A stretch of DNA of 64,000 nt from Corynebacterium capitovis DSM 44611 (GTDB taxonomy: Bacteria > Actinomycetota > Actinomycetes > Mycobacteriales > Mycobacteriaceae), in NCBI RefSeq assembly GCF_030440535.1, contig NZ_CP047117.1:1302001-1366000 (forward strand), written 5' to 3'. Below, in pieces: positions 18,002 to 29,286 of this stretch. The notes under the pieces were generated by a model. It did no database searches, had not been told where the DNA came from, and saw only the letters and a program-made list of their open reading frames with translations. Both the position numbers and the translations under genes were made by a program. Each line of letters starts with the position of its first letter. Within the stretch, counting starts at the first letter, position 1.

Positions 18002-18466
18002 CTAGTGTTCCCGGTGCCCCCGAGTCGCGCGCTTTCCCCTGTTGCGGACAGCGCGCGGTTCTTGACGACGGTCAGGCGCCGACTCCACCCACGAGATAAA
18101 CGCCAGCGCTAGGCTCTGGGCGGCGGCGAACTCGAACTTCCCGGCGGGGGTGGAGAACTGAAGCACAGACGACACCCCGGGCATGATGTCTATCTCCTCC
18201 GCCGTCAGGTCCCGCAGCCCGCCAAGCTCTACGTCGCGGCGGTTTAACTCCAAGTCCGGGCTGGGCGAGAGCGAACGCACCTTGTAGAACTCCAGCTGGT
18301 CGCCACTGTAATGCAGCACCCCGTGCCGCCACCCGTGAACGCCCGTCGCGGGCATCCAGCGGAACAGGCCGGGGGCTCCCGCCCGCCTCACCGCTGTGAA
18401 GCGCCATAACGCAGCCGCGGCGGCAAGCACCAAGGCCACAACCGCCGCGATACCCACGTACTCCAT
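18002..18466 (-). CDS. DUF2550 family membrane-anchored protein
   Basis: This 154-residue protein has one N-terminal membrane helix (residues 4-22) and a soluble beta-rich domain containing GVHGWRHGVLHYSGDQLEFYKVRSLS-like family landmarks. The ATG at 18466 has GGGAG five bases upstream and is preferred over the GTG at 18472. The gene lies just after the ATP synthase operon and before nucS, the order seen in other corynebacteria and mycobacteria. Function is unknown. Confidence 0.8.
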   Translation of the reverse strand: MEYVGIAAVVALVLAAAAALWRFTAVRRAGAPGLFRWMPATGVHGWRHGVLHYSGDQLEFYKVRSLSPSPDLELNRRDVELGGLRDLTAEEIDIMPGVSSVLQFSTPAGKFEFAAAQSLALAFISWVESAPDRRQEPRAVRNRGKRATRGHREH

Positions 18467-18575
18467 ATGCACTCCCGCCGTGTTCGAGCGTCGACCGACC
18501 GGCCATCTATTTGACCTAGTTTAGCTGCACTAAAGGCAGGTGCAACACGTCAGGACACAGGTGCTCGAAACGCGC

Positions 18576-18611
18576 AACCGCCCCCGAGCACAGCTGTGCG
18601 TGGGGGCGGTT
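18576..18611 (-). terminator. Hairpin terminator after atpC
   Basis: An exact 10-bp stem pairs AACCGCCCCC with GGGGGCGGTT, and a further 5-bp inner stem is formed by GCACA/TGTGC. It lies 12 bases after the atpC stop in the direction of transcription. Only a short T stretch follows, so termination may be partly Rho-aided. Confidence 0.7.
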
Positions 18612-18622
18612 CGGCCTCGTGT

Positions 18623-18994
18623 CTATCGGGAGGAGCTGCGGCGAACTGCCGCGAGCTCCGCTTCCGAACGCGCCTTGGTGTGCGCGTCGGCGTCGCCAAG
18701 TCCGCGCTCCGCTTCCGCGGAGTCGACCTCGTTGGCAAAGATCGCGTAGTCCGCGAGAACGGTGACCTTGTCGCCCTGCACTGACAGGAAGCCGCCCTGG
18801 ACGGCAGCGACGATTCGGTCGCCGTCGATCGGACGGATCGTCACGACGCCATTTTCCTTCAGCTGGCCGAGGAGGGGCTCGTGGCCGGGCAGAATGCCGA
18901 TCTCACCCTCGGTGGTCTGGGCCGTGAGGATGCTCGCCTGGCCGGACCAGAGCATGCGGTCGACCGCGACCAGTTGCACGGTGATTTCAGCCAT
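18623..18994 (-). CDS. atpC: F1Fo ATP synthase epsilon subunit
   Basis: This 123-residue epsilon subunit couples the rotor to F1 and inhibits hydrolysis. The beta-sandwich start [20 protein letters not shown] and [16 protein letters not shown] are characteristic. The ATG at 18994 was chosen because it lies 10 bases after the atpD stop; the frame upstream only overlaps atpD. It is the last gene of the operon and is followed by a strong hairpin. Confidence 0.96.
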   Translation of the reverse strand: MAEITVQLVAVDRMLWSGQASILTAQTTEGEIGILPGHEPLLGQLKENGVVTIRPIDGDRIVAAVQGGFLSVQGDKVTVLADYAIFANEVDSAEAERGLGDADAHTKARSEAELAAVRRSSSR

Positions 18995-19004
18995 GACGGC
19001 CCTC

Positions 19005-20483
<1,479 letters not shown>

Positions 20484-21458
20484 TTAGTCACTTTCTCCGC
20501 TACCGGACAACGCGCCAGCGCCGCCGATAATCTCGGTGATTTCCTGGGTGATTTTTGCCTGTCGGGCTTGGTTGGCCTCACGCGTCAGCGTGTTAGCCAG
20601 TTCCGTTGCGTTGTCCGTCGCGTTCTTCATCGCGGTGCGTCGAGACGCAGACTCCGAGGCGGAAGACTCCAAGAAGATCGAAAAGAGCGTCCTGGAGACG
20701 TACGCCGGAAGCAACTCGTTCATGAGCGTGTCCGGGTCCGGCTCGAAGTTCATATCCGGAGCGACCTCGCCTGAGGAGGTCAGCATGTCCTCCTGCTCGT
20801 AGGTGTACTCCTCAAGCACCGGCTCGATGGGCAGCAACTGGTGTACGCGAGCCTCCTGCGTGAGCATGGACACAAACTCGGTGTAGACGACGTGAACCTG
20901 GTCGAAACCGGGAACACGCCGCCCCTCCTCAGCGCTCACGCCTTCACGCCACGCGACGGTCCCGTCGGACCCTGCCAAGAAACCGTCGATGATGTGGTGA
21001 CGCACATCGTGCGTGTCTTCCCACGACGGTTTCTGGGACCAACCGGTCCACGCACCTGCCACATCCATATTGCGGAAGCGGAAGTGGGTGACGCCCTTGC
21101 CGCCCGTTACGAAGCGAACAACTTCGTAACCCGCGTCGCGCAGCATGCGCTCGAGCTCCGCGGTCTTCTTCAGCACGTTGTGGTTGTAGCCACCTGCCAT
21201 CCCGCGGTCCGACGTAATCACCAGGATCGCCGCAACTCGACCGTTCTCGCGCTCTCGGAGCATCGGGTGGTCGAGTGAGCTCGCCGCCGCGAGTCGCTCC
21301 ATGACGCGCAACATCTCATCGGCGTAGGGCTTTGCCGCCTCGACGCGTTGCTGCGCCTTAGTGATCTGCGAGGTTGCGATAAGCTCCTGCGCCTTGGTGA
21401 TCTTCTTCGTAGAGTTGACGGACCTGATACGGTCACGCAATTCGCGAAGTGTTGCCAT
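20484..21458 (-). CDS. atpG: F1Fo ATP synthase gamma subunit
   Basis: This 324-residue central-shaft protein starts MATLRELRDRIRSVNSTKKITKAQ-like and ends with the conserved C-terminal helix ANQARQAKITQEITEIIGGA. Compared with E. coli it has extra residues around 195-240, as in other actinobacteria. It lies between atpA and atpD, with 51 bases upstream. Confidence 0.97.
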   Translation of the reverse strand: MATLRELRDRIRSVNSTKKITKAQELIATSQITKAQQRVEAAKPYADEMLRVMERLAAASSLDHPMLRERENGRVAAILVITSDRGMAGGYNHNVLKKTAELERMLRDAGYEVVRFVTGGKGVTHFRFRNMDVAGAWTGWSQKPSWEDTHDVRHHIIDGFLAGSDGTVAWREGVSAEEGRRVPGFDQVHVVYTEFVSMLTQEARVHQLLPIEPVLEEYTYEQEDMLTSSGEVAPDMNFEPDPDTLMNELLPAYVSRTLFSIFLESSASESASRRTAMKNATDNATELANTLTREANQARQAKITQEITEIIGGAGALSGSGESD

Positions 21459-21509
21459 GGTTTCCTCTCCTCCCTTCTTTGTGTAGGGGTGTACCCAAGA
21501 GGTTGTGAC

Positions 21510-23144
21510 CTACTTGGAGCGGTTGACGGTGAGCTGCTGCTTGGACACCTCGCCGGCGTCCAGCGGCTGAGCCTCGGGCTCTCGCACAACACGACGCCCC
21601 TCGCTGGTGTGGAAACCCCGAGCAAAGGCATCGTTTGCACGCAGCAGTGCGTCTTTGGACTCGTCGTCTAGGGGAGCGCCACCAGCGATCTGCTCGTACA
21701 CCTGCGGCTCGTTCGAGCGGATGTACTCGTGCAGCTCGGACTCGTAACGACGAACCTCCGTGACGGGAACGACGTCAAAAACGCCCTCGTTGGCGAGCCA
21801 GATGGAGATGATCTGGTACTCAACCGGCTGCGGCGAGTTCTCCGGCTGCTTCAGCAGCTCGACTAGACGCTGACCGCGCTCAAGCTGTCGCTTGGAAGCG
21901 GAGTCGAGATCCGAAGCGAACGCAGCAAAGGCCTCGAGGTCGCGATACGCGGCAAGATCCAGACGCAAGTTACCGGCGACCTTCTTCATGCCCTTGGTCT
22001 GCGCGGCGCCACCGACGCGGGACACCGAGATGCCCACGTCGATAGCCGGGCGAATGCCCTGGTTAAACAAGTCGGACTGGAGGAACACCTGGCCGTCGGT
22101 GATGGAGATGACGTTCGTCGGGATGAAGGCACCCACGTCGTTCGCCTTGGTCTCAATGATCGGCAGGGCGGTCAGGGAACCAGCGCCGAGCTCGTCGTTC
22201 AGCTTGGCTGCACGCTCGAGCAGGCGGGAGTGCAGGTAGAACACGTCGCCCGGGTATGCCTCGCGTCCCGGCGGACGGCGCAGCAGCAAGGAGATCGCGC
22301 GGTACGCCTCAGCCTGCTTGGTCAGATCGTCGTAAATGACCAATACGTGCTTGCCCTGGTACATCCAGTGCTGGCCCAGTGCAGCACCGGAGAAGGGAGC
22401 CAACCACTTGAAACCCGCGGAGTCGGACGCAGGCGCAGCGACGATCGTGGTGTATTCCAGGGCACCATTGTCCTCAAGGGTCTGGCGCACGCCGGCGATG
22501 GTCGACCCCTTCTGGCCGACGGCGACGTAGATGCAGCGGACCTGCTTCGAGGGGTCTCCGGTTTCCCAGTAGGACTTCTGGTTCAAGATCGTATCGATGC
22601 AGACCGCGGTCTTGCCGGTCTTGCGGTCGCCGATGATGAGCTGACGCTGGCCGCGGCCGATCGGGGTCATGGCGTCAATAGCCTTGATACCCGTGGCCAT
22701 CGGCTCCTCAACCGGCTGGCGGTCAAGAACGCCCGCCGCCTGGAGTTCCAGGGCGCGCTCTTCGGTGGACTCGATCGGGCCGAGGCCGTCAATCGGCTGC
22801 CCGAGGGGGTTGATAACGCGGCCGAGGAAATTCTCCCCAACCGGAATGGACAGGACCTCGCCGGTCCGCTTCACGGTGTCACCCTCGGTAAGGGTCTCAA
22901 AGTTGCCCAGCACCACGACACCGATCGAATCGGTCTCCAGGTTCTGTGCGACACCAATAACACCGCCGGGGAACTCGAGCAGCTCATTCGTCATGCAGCC
23001 GGGTAGCCCAGAAACTCGGGCAATACCATCGGCAGCCGAAGTCACCACGCCGACCTCCTCACGGGAGGCCTCCGGGGAGTAGCTCGAGGTGTAGTTCGCA
23101 ATCGCGCTACGGATCTCGTCGGAGGAGATCGTCAGCTCCGCCAT
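21510..23144 (-). CDS. atpA: F1Fo ATP synthase alpha subunit
   Basis: This 544-residue non-catalytic nucleotide-binding subunit has the P-loop [10 protein letters not shown] and the conserved segments [13 protein letters not shown] and [17 protein letters not shown]. The C-terminal tail is acidic and basic by turns, as in corynebacteria. The ATG at 23144 ([15 protein letters not shown]) is preferred to an upstream in-frame start 11 codons earlier because it matches the family N-terminus. It lies 42 bases after atpH. Confidence 0.98.
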   Translation of the reverse strand: MAELTISSDEIRSAIANYTSSYSPEASREEVGVVTSAADGIARVSGLPGCMTNELLEFPGGVIGVAQNLETDSIGVVVLGNFETLTEGDTVKRTGEVLSIPVGENFLGRVINPLGQPIDGLGPIESTEERALELQAAGVLDRQPVEEPMATGIKAIDAMTPIGRGQRQLIIGDRKTGKTAVCIDTILNQKSYWETGDPSKQVRCIYVAVGQKGSTIAGVRQTLEDNGALEYTTIVAAPASDSAGFKWLAPFSGAALGQHWMYQGKHVLVIYDDLTKQAEAYRAISLLLRRPPGREAYPGDVFYLHSRLLERAAKLNDELGAGSLTALPIIETKANDVGAFIPTNVISITDGQVFLQSDLFNQGIRPAIDVGISVSRVGGAAQTKGMKKVAGNLRLDLAAYRDLEAFAAFASDLDSASKRQLERGQRLVELLKQPENSPQPVEYQIISIWLANEGVFDVVPVTEVRRYESELHEYIRSNEPQVYEQIAGGAPLDDESKDALLRANDAFARGFHTSEGRRVVREPEAQPLDAGEVSKQQLTVNRSK

Positions 23145-23186
23145 GTTCTTCCTGCTCTCGGTAGATTGTTCCAGCATTAGTTCTCT

Positions 23187-24020
23187 TTAGAAGGTCGTGT
23201 TGGCTACGAGGTCGGCCCGCAAACGGTTGAGCTTGCCGAGCGTTGAACCGTCAATTTCCTCGTCGCCGACCCGGATGATCATTCCGCCGAGGAGGCTGGG
23301 GTCTACCTCAGAGTGGATGGCCATCTCGCGACCGTACATATTCTCCAGCTTTGCAGCGAGAGCCTCCTGCTGAGACGCAGTCAGCTCCTCCGCCGTGGCG
23401 ACACGCGCCACCGTCTTGCCGCGCAGCGTGGCTATCTCGGCCGCGAGGGCGGCGAGGTCATCAATCGGGTTTTGCTCGGGCCGTCCAATGACTTGGAGGG
23501 CGAGGGCTTCGGTGACCATCGTCACCTTGCCGTAGATGACGTTTGCTAGCAGACCGCGCTTCTGCGCTGCAGTTGATGTCCGGTCGGACAACAACTGGGT
23601 CAACTCTTTCTCCCTTTCGAGGAGAACGGAAAGCTCGTAGAGCTCTCGCTCTACCTGCTCCAGCTGTCCCTGTTTCTGGGCGGCCTTGAGCACCGCCTGA
23701 CGCCCGGCGTTAACCAGGCCGGCGCGCATTTCACGTGGCGTCGACCACTCGTTGTCCGCTGCGGCGTGCAGGATTTGCTGGGTCGGCTCGGCGACCTTGC
23801 CTGCAAAGACCTCGTCGATAATCCCCGCTCGCTGCGACGCATCGAGCGAGGGGTCAGCAACGGCGACACGCAGGGCGCGCTCCCCGTCCAGCTGATCGAC
23901 GACGAGGAACAGCTCCGCGCCGATCTGGGCTGCGGTGGCAACGGGGTCTGCGGCGGAGCCGACCACGGCATCGAGCTTCTCCGAAACGCGGGCCTGTGCT
24001 TCGCGACTAGCTGCCTTCAT
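23187..24020 (-). CDS. atpH: F1Fo ATP synthase delta subunit
   Basis: This 277-residue stator protein is longer than the about 180-residue E. coli delta, as is normal for corynebacteria and mycobacteria, because of an N-terminal helical extension. The C-terminal part has LGGMIIRVGDEEIDGSTLGKL-type residues that define the family. It sits five bases after atpF, so the two stator genes are probably coupled. Confidence 0.96.
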   Translation of the reverse strand: MKAASREAQARVSEKLDAVVGSAADPVATAAQIGAELFLVVDQLDGERALRVAVADPSLDASQRAGIIDEVFAGKVAEPTQQILHAAADNEWSTPREMRAGLVNAGRQAVLKAAQKQGQLEQVERELYELSVLLEREKELTQLLSDRTSTAAQKRGLLANVIYGKVTMVTEALALQVIGRPEQNPIDDLAALAAEIATLRGKTVARVATAEELTASQQEALAAKLENMYGREMAIHSEVDPSLLGGMIIRVGDEEIDGSTLGKLNRLRADLVANTTF

Positions 24021-24025
24021 CTCGC

Positions 24026-24595
24026 CTACTTCCTCGTTGACACGTTGTCGAGCTCAGACAGGAAGTCGTCGATCGTGGAGGAACGACGCGTCGAGTCGGA
24101 CAGCTCAGTGCCCAGCAGACGCTCTGCGAGCGAGATCGAATTCTGGCCCATCTCGTTGCGCAGCTCAGCGACGACCTGTTCGCGGGAGGCGAGCAGCTGC
24201 TTCTCACCGGCTTCGACGATCCGGCGCGACTCCGCCTCAGCGTTGGCGCGCGCCTGGGCTTCAATCTCTTTGCCGCGCGCGCGGGCTGCCTCGCGAATCT
24301 CGGCAGCCTCCGCGCGAGCTTCGGCTAGCTCGGCGTTGTTCTTCTCCAGCGCAGCTTTGGCTTCCGCCTGGGCAACCTGGGCACGCTCGATGCCGCCCTT
24401 GATCCGGTCTTCGCGCTCCGCCAGGACTTCCTGGAACTTCGGAAGGACGTACTTCCAGAAGAGCAGGAAGACGACGAGGAAGACGACCAAGGACCACACC
24501 ACGTCGTACATGGGCGGCAGAAGGATGTTCGGCTCCTTCTCAAGCGGGAGCGTCTCATGGTTCGCCGCCACGATCAATTCAGTGACGTTCGTCAT
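24026..24595 (-). CDS. atpF: F1Fo ATP synthase b subunit
   Basis: This 189-residue stator subunit has one membrane helix ([20 protein letters not shown], about residues 32-51) and then a long charged coiled coil ([20 protein letters not shown] and on). It lies between atpE and atpH. The 28 residues before the membrane helix are typical of actinobacterial b subunits. Confidence 0.96.
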   Translation of the reverse strand: MTNVTELIVAANHETLPLEKEPNILLPPMYDVVWSLVVFLVVFLLFWKYVLPKFQEVLAEREDRIKGGIERAQVAQAEAKAALEKNNAELAEARAEAAEIREAARARGKEIEAQARANAEAESRRIVEAGEKQLLASREQVVAELRNEMGQNSISLAERLLGTELSDSTRRSSTIDDFLSELDNVSTRK

Positions 24596-24641
24596 TGGTT
24601 GCTCCTGATCTAAAAAGGTTTACGGGGATGCGTGGGTCTTT

Positions 24642-24908
<267 letters not shown>

Positions 24909-25001
24909 CTAGGTGCCCGGGTGCCTTATGTGCTCACCTGGGCGAGTGACGAAGTGGGTGGGGTTATTCAGTTTGGCCTGTGGTTCGCGAGCGGGCGCGA
25001 G

Positions 25002-25796
25002 TTAGTGCGAATCCGCGTGTAGCGACAGTTCGATGTACACGGCGGTGAGCAGCGCAAAGATGTACGCCTGCAGGAAGATGATGATCAACTCGTACAGGGT
25101 AAACAGAAGCCCTGCCACCAGCGTCAGGCCGCTCACTGCCGTCCATGCGTTGAGCTGCCAGAAGAAGAAGTTTGTGGCAGAGTACAGCAGGACGAGAATG
25201 ATGTGGCCCGCCAGGAAGTTCGCCATCAGACGAAGAGCCAGGGTGACCGGCCGCAGAATGAACGTCGAGAAGATCTCGATCGGCACCACGAGGATGTGGA
25301 GGAACGGCGGTAGGCCGGGAATCACAACCGAGTGCTTGAAGTAGCGAGCACCGTAGCGCCGCACTCCGGCGTAGATCATCGCGATGTACGCAACAGCCGC
25401 CAGCACGATCGGCATACCGATTCGCGCGCTCGGCGAGATGTTGAGGAACGGGATGATCGTGGCCGCGTTCATGAACAGAATTGTGAAGAAGATGGTGGCA
25501 ATGATCGGCAGGAACCGCTTGCCGTCCTTCTTCCCCAGCGTGTCTTCGGCGATATTGACGCGGACGAAGTCCACGCCCATCTCAGCCACATTCTGCAGAC
25601 CTTTAGGAACCAGCTGCGGCTTCCTAAACGCAATAACAAACAGGAGCACCAGGATCGCCGCGACGAAAAGGCGGACGATCATGATGCGATCCAGCGCGAA
25701 CCACCCGTTGGCGAAGTCTTCGCCAACTATGTGGCCGTACGTTTGCCCCGGGAAAAATTCTGGACCAAGTGCGGGCGCATGGAAGGTACCCTTCAT
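25002..25796 (-). CDS. atpB: F1Fo ATP synthase a subunit
   Basis: This protein of about 264 residues is the proton-channel subunit with five or six membrane helices. The essential arginine lies in LALRLMANFLAGH, and the C-terminal helices run LYELIIIFLQAYIFALLTAVYIELS. The ATG at 25796 gives MKGTFHAPALGPEFFPG; a TTG at 25808 adding four residues is possible. A 271-base gap separates it from the AtpI-like gene upstream and probably holds the main operon promoter. Confidence 0.96.
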   Translation of the reverse strand: MKGTFHAPALGPEFFPGQTYGHIVGEDFANGWFALDRIMIVRLFVAAILVLLFVIAFRKPQLVPKGLQNVAEMGVDFVRVNIAEDTLGKKDGKRFLPIIATIFFTILFMNAATIIPFLNISPSARIGMPIVLAAVAYIAMIYAGVRRYGARYFKHSVVIPGLPPFLHILVVPIEIFSTFILRPVTLALRLMANFLAGHIILVLLYSATNFFFWQLNAWTAVSGLTLVAGLLFTLYELIIIFLQAYIFALLTAVYIELSLHADSH

Positions 25797-26067
25797 GCCC
25801 TCGGCCAAAGTTGTAACGCTCAGCGTTCTCTCCCGTTCTCGGGCCGCACCCCGTCGGCGCGGGGAGCGGTGCGATGGACGTCTTTAAAAACTGCTGCCGT
25901 CCGCGGCGGACTCCGTCGCACATCAGCGACCGCGGGGCAGGGGATGTTTGTCAAGGCAATACAACGGCCACCTTCGAGCAGGCGCAGTGCTACCTCAAGA
26001 AAACCCAGCGGATAGCCTAACAGGTAGGTGGGCGGAATGTGGCCTTTGGGGGTAACCGGGAGACGGC
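25797..26067 (-). promoter_or_regulatory. Gap upstream of atpB, likely leader/promoter of the ATP synthase operon
   Basis: No convincing gene lies here. On the minus strand a TTGACA hexamer occurs (around 25952) but no good -10 hexamer follows at standard spacing, so I do not assign exact promoter boxes. GC-rich inverted segments such as GTCCGCGGCGGAC are visible and may structure the leader. Confidence 0.3.
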
Positions 26068-26538
26068 CTAGTCGCCGATGTAGCTCACGCGCGTCGTGAT
26101 GACGCCCCACGCCTCCGCGCCCAGGACGACGAGGAGCGCCACGATCGTCGTCACCCCAAACGCGACGTGACTGTAAAAGTGTAGGTCGCGGATGAACAGT
26201 AGGACGATAATCAAGACCACAAGCTTGACTAACCAGCCGCCCAGCACGATTGCCATTGTTGTCGACGGCGACGTGCCCGACGTGGCGAGCACCGAGGCCG
26301 CCGTGAGAAGGACAAACCCCCCGCCGATGGCCGCCCCCATGACGACGCCCAGCAGGCCCGGGAGCCCAGCGTGGGCCCCCCACGCAACTAGGGAGACGAG
26401 GGAAATGACGCCTAGCGCGCCTCCCCCCAGCTTGAGAGCCCGAAGGAGGGGCTGACGGGGATCGTCAAAGTCGGTTGTATCGGCTGCCGCGATGGGTTCG
26501 CTTGACGAGGCCCCCGCGCTGCTCTTTTCGCTACTCAC
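26068..26538 (-). CDS. AtpI-like membrane protein upstream of the ATP synthase operon
   Basis: This 156-residue protein has a polar N-terminal segment of about 35 residues and four membrane helices. Its position directly before atpB matches the AtpI/uncI-like gene that assists c-ring assembly or ion supply in other bacteria, but sequence similarity visible by eye is weak. Its first eight bases overlap the end of wecA, so it is probably translated with that gene. Confidence 0.65.
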   Translation of the reverse strand: MSSEKSSAGASSSEPIAAADTTDFDDPRQPLLRALKLGGGALGVISLVSLVAWGAHAGLPGLLGVVMGAAIGGGFVLLTAASVLATSGTSPSTTMAIVLGGWLVKLVVLIIVLLFIRDLHFYSHVAFGVTTIVALLVVLGAEAWGVITTRVSYIGD

Positions 26539-27697
26539 GCTGGGTCATCCTACCGCCCGCTTGCGCGGCGCCAGTTCTGACGTGCATCAGTGGCACGAGA
26601 GTGAGCAGAAAGGCACCGACAACCGCACAGGCGCTGAGCCCGATCGCCCATCCCGTGGGGACGATCGAGAAACTCACCGCCCCAAAGGCCACGGCGGAGA
26701 CCCACGTGTACAACACGAGCACGGTGCGCCGGTGCGTATGACCGAGACGGAGGAGCCTGTGATGAATGTGCCCCGCGTCGGCACTAAACGGGCTGGATCC
26801 GCGGGCGGTGCGACGCACAACCGCCCACACGAGGTCGATCACTGGCAGCGCAATAGCTGCCAGCACAACCATGATGGGGCTGATTAACGCCACGAAGTCC
26901 GCCGCACCGTAGAGGGACATGTTGATTTTTCCCGACGCCGATACGGATGCCGCAGCGAGAAGCAACCCGATGAGCATGGCGCCCGAGTCCCCCATGAAGA
27001 TTCGCGCAGGTTCGAAATTGTGGGGCAAGAACCCCGCGCAGATTCCCACGAGGGCGGCGCAGATGATCGCGGGCGGGTAGGCCGAGACAGCGCCACCTTG
27101 GTCGTGCAAAACAGTGAGCGAGAAGACCAGGATCGCAGCCCCAGCGATCAATCCCAGCCCGGCGGCCAGCCCGTCGATTCCATCCACGAAGTTAATCGCG
27201 TTGATCAGCAGCACGGTGAAGACCACGGTGATGATCACGCCCTGTACTTGGTCGAGGATGAGCGTCGTTCCCCCGCCTCCGGGCACGAAGAACACGGTGA
27301 AGACGAGACCCATGAGGCTCATCAAGCTGGCGGCGAAGAACTGCCCGGCCAACTTTGTCAGCGCACCGAGCTCATATAAATCGTCGAACGCACCCACGAC
27401 CACGATTGCGAAGGCGCCAGCGAGCACCGCCGTCATTTCAGGTGTAACAGGGGCGAAACCCCGTGTCAGCGCGGGCAGCTGCTGCGCGAGGGCGACGGCG
27501 GACACAAAGCCGGTAAACATGGCAACACCACCGGCCGAGGGCGTCGGCTGGGTGTGGACGTCGCGGGTGCGGATCTCCGCTACCCTCCCCGTCCGCACGA
27601 GTAGGGAGCGGACGCCGCCAGTCGTGAGGTAAGTGATCGCGGCCGCAACGAGGAGGACTAGGCCTAGCTCGCGCAGCGGGACGCCCACTCCGTTCAT
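26531..27697 (-). CDS. wecA: Undecaprenyl/decaprenyl-phosphate GlcNAc-1-phosphate transferase (WecA/TagO family)
   Basis: This 388-residue, about 11-helix enzyme belongs to the MraY/WecA superfamily. It transfers GlcNAc-1-phosphate to polyprenyl phosphate, in mycolate-containing actinobacteria the first step of the arabinogalactan linker. Motifs visible are NFVDGIDGLAAG and FMGDSGAMLIG with the catalytic aspartates, and a late HIHHRLL. It begins on the base after the tsaC stop and overlaps the AtpI-like gene. A cell-wall role is inferred from family and genus. Confidence 0.93.
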   Translation of the reverse strand: MNGVGVPLRELGLVLLVAAAITYLTTGGVRSLLVRTGRVAEIRTRDVHTQPTPSAGGVAMFTGFVSAVALAQQLPALTRGFAPVTPEMTAVLAGAFAIVVVGAFDDLYELGALTKLAGQFFAASLMSLMGLVFTVFFVPGGGGTTLILDQVQGVIITVVFTVLLINAINFVDGIDGLAAGLGLIAGAAILVFSLTVLHDQGGAVSAYPPAIICAALVGICAGFLPHNFEPARIFMGDSGAMLIGLLLAAASVSASGKINMSLYGAADFVALISPIMVVLAAIALPVIDLVWAVVRRTARGSSPFSADAGHIHHRLLRLGHTHRRTVLVLYTWVSAVAFGAVSFSIVPTGWAIGLSACAVVGAFLLTLVPLMHVRTGAAQAGGRMTQRE

Positions 27698-28357
27698 TTA
27701 GAGCCTCCGCAGCTGCTCCGGGTCAAGGTTCAGAACGTCAGCGAGGCGCTCCGTGGGGATCGCGCCCTCACGCAAGATCATTGGTTCCGGCCCGGAGATG
27801 TCGATGATCGTCGACGGCTGCCCCGCCTCCGCGTCTCCCCCATCCAGATAGACAGAAATCGCGTCACCGAACTGCTGCTTCGCCCCGATCGCGCTGGTCG
27901 GCGGCTCGTTGCCGGAGATGTTGGCACTGGATACGGCCATCGGCCCGACTTCCCTGAGGAGTTCAATCGCCAGCGGCTGGTTGGGCATGCGCAGCAGAAC
28001 CGTTCCGCGGGTGTCCCCCAGGTTCCACGGCAAGCTCGGCGCCTCAGGCACAACAATCGACAACCCACCCGGCCAGAACGCCTCGACGAGCGTGCGCGCC
28101 GTGTCGGTGAACTCGCGGACCAGCCCTCGGATTGTGGACCACGACCCGACGAGGACCGGCACGGGCATATCGGGCCCGCGGCGCTTCGTAGCCAGCAGCT
28201 TCGCGACGGCGTCGTTGTTGAAGGCGTCCGCGCCGATGCCGTAGACAGTGTCGGTGGGCAGGACGATGCACTGTCCGGCGCGCACCGCGTCAACTGCCCT
28301 GGCCAGGCCCTCTGTGCGGCCCTCGGGGTCCAGGCAGTCATAAAGCCGGCTCGGCAT
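27698..28357 (-). CDS. tsaC: L-threonylcarbamoyladenylate synthase (TsaC/Sua5/YrdC)
   Basis: This 219-residue YrdC-domain enzyme makes threonylcarbamoyl-AMP for the t6A37 modification of ANN-decoding tRNAs. It contains GQCIVLPTDTVYGIGADA, the basic KRRGPDMPVPVLV loop and VSSANISGNEPPT near the C-terminus. There is no Sua5-specific extra domain, so the TsaC name fits by length. It lies between prmC and wecA. Confidence 0.93.
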   Translation of the reverse strand: MPSRLYDCLDPEGRTEGLARAVDAVRAGQCIVLPTDTVYGIGADAFNNDAVAKLLATKRRGPDMPVPVLVGSWSTIRGLVREFTDTARTLVEAFWPGGLSIVVPEAPSLPWNLGDTRGTVLLRMPNQPLAIELLREVGPMAVSSANISGNEPPTSAIGAKQQFGDAISVYLDGGDAEAGQPSTIIDISGPEPMILREGAIPTERLADVLNLDPEQLRRL

Positions 28358-28388
28358 TGTGGTCCTCCCTCGTTAGCGCTTGCTCAGT

Positions 28389-28425
28389 GTTCGTGAGTGC
28401 TCGTGAGTGTTCATGAGCGTTCGTG
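28389..28425. repeat. Period-10 tandem repeat over the prmC stop codon
   Basis: About 3.7 copies of a 10-base unit with consensus TCGTGAGTGT run through the 3' end of prmC and its stop. Copies differ at one or two bases. It looks like a small slippage-type repeat that encodes the last residues (RHERS) of PrmC. Confidence 0.7.
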
Positions 28426-29286
28426 CCGCTTCACTCTACTCGCCGTAACAAAACGGTCTCGGCCCGCCATGTCCTGAACCACCGCGGACTCACGGAACGC
28501 CCCTGTGGAGTGCACGACATTGCGTACCGCGCGCGAAGTCGTGTCGTCGTGTTCGATGCCGAGCGCGCCCCCGTCGACAAGCAGACGCGCCGCAACGGGC
28601 ACTAGCCCTCGAATGGCCCCCATCCCGTCTGCGCCGGAGAACACCGCCTCGTGCGGGTCGAAGTAGACCTCGGGGCTGAGGTCGGGCGATTCGGGCACGT
28701 ACGGCGGGTTGCTCACCACGAGGTTGACCTCCCCCGAAAGCTCAGTCAACAGGTCCGGGTCCGTCATATCGCCAGGTACAACGCTTATCGACGCCCCAAG
28801 GTCCCGCCCGTTGGCCTCAGCCCACTCCCGCGCCGCCGCCGAACGCTCCACCGCGATGACGCGGGCGTCGGGCCTGGACAGCGCAATATAGATGGCGATC
28901 GCCCCGGATCCCGTTCCTAGGTCGACGACCGTCGGCGAAGCGACACCATCAAGCGTGTCGACCGCCCACCGAGCCAACAGCTCTGTTTCCGGGCGCGGGA
29001 TGAAAACACCGGGGCCAACGTTTAGGTCGAAGCCACCAAAGGGAGCCACTCCCGTGATGTATTGCAGCGGTTCGCGCTGGGCGCGGCGCTCAATCGCGGC
29101 GGCATAGTCCTGCTCAAACGACTCTGGGACGTCGGCTGGAGGAAGCAGGGTGAGGTGGAGCGCGGGCACACCGAGCAGAGCTGAGGCCAAAAGACGCGCA
29201 TCGACGGCAGGCGTGGCGACGCCCGCGTCCCCCAAGACCTGGGCGGCGCGGGCGACGAGGAAGCGGACATCCTTACTCGGCTTCAA
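28411..29286 (-). CDS. prmC: Release factor glutamine methyltransferase PrmC (HemK)
   Basis: This protein of about 291 residues methylates the GGQ glutamine of release factors. It has the SAM motif [16 protein letters not shown] and the substrate signature NPPYVP. The best start is a TTG at 29286 inside the prfA end, preceded by AGGAG four bases upstream. An ATG 15 codons further upstream is the alternative. It overlaps prfA by 14 bases, which couples it to its own substrate gene. The C-terminus reads into a small tandem repeat. Confidence 0.92.
   Translation of the reverse strand: MKPSKDVRFLVARAAQVLGDAGVATPAVDARLLASALLGVPALHLTLLPPADVPESFEQDYAAAIERRAQREPLQYITGVAPFGGFDLNVGPGVFIPRPETELLARWAVDTLDGVASPTVVDLGTGSGAIAIYIALSRPDARVIAVERSAAAREWAEANGRDLGASISVVPGDMTDPDLLTELSGEVNLVVSNPPYVPESPDLSPEVYFDPHEAVFSGADGMGAIRGLVPVAARLLVDGGALGIEHDDTTSRAVRNVVHSTGAFRESAVVQDMAGRDRFVTASRVKRHERS

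Noticed and set aside
25940..25960. TTGACA as atp operon -35
   Set aside because: No acceptable -10 at 16-18 bases; chance match possible.
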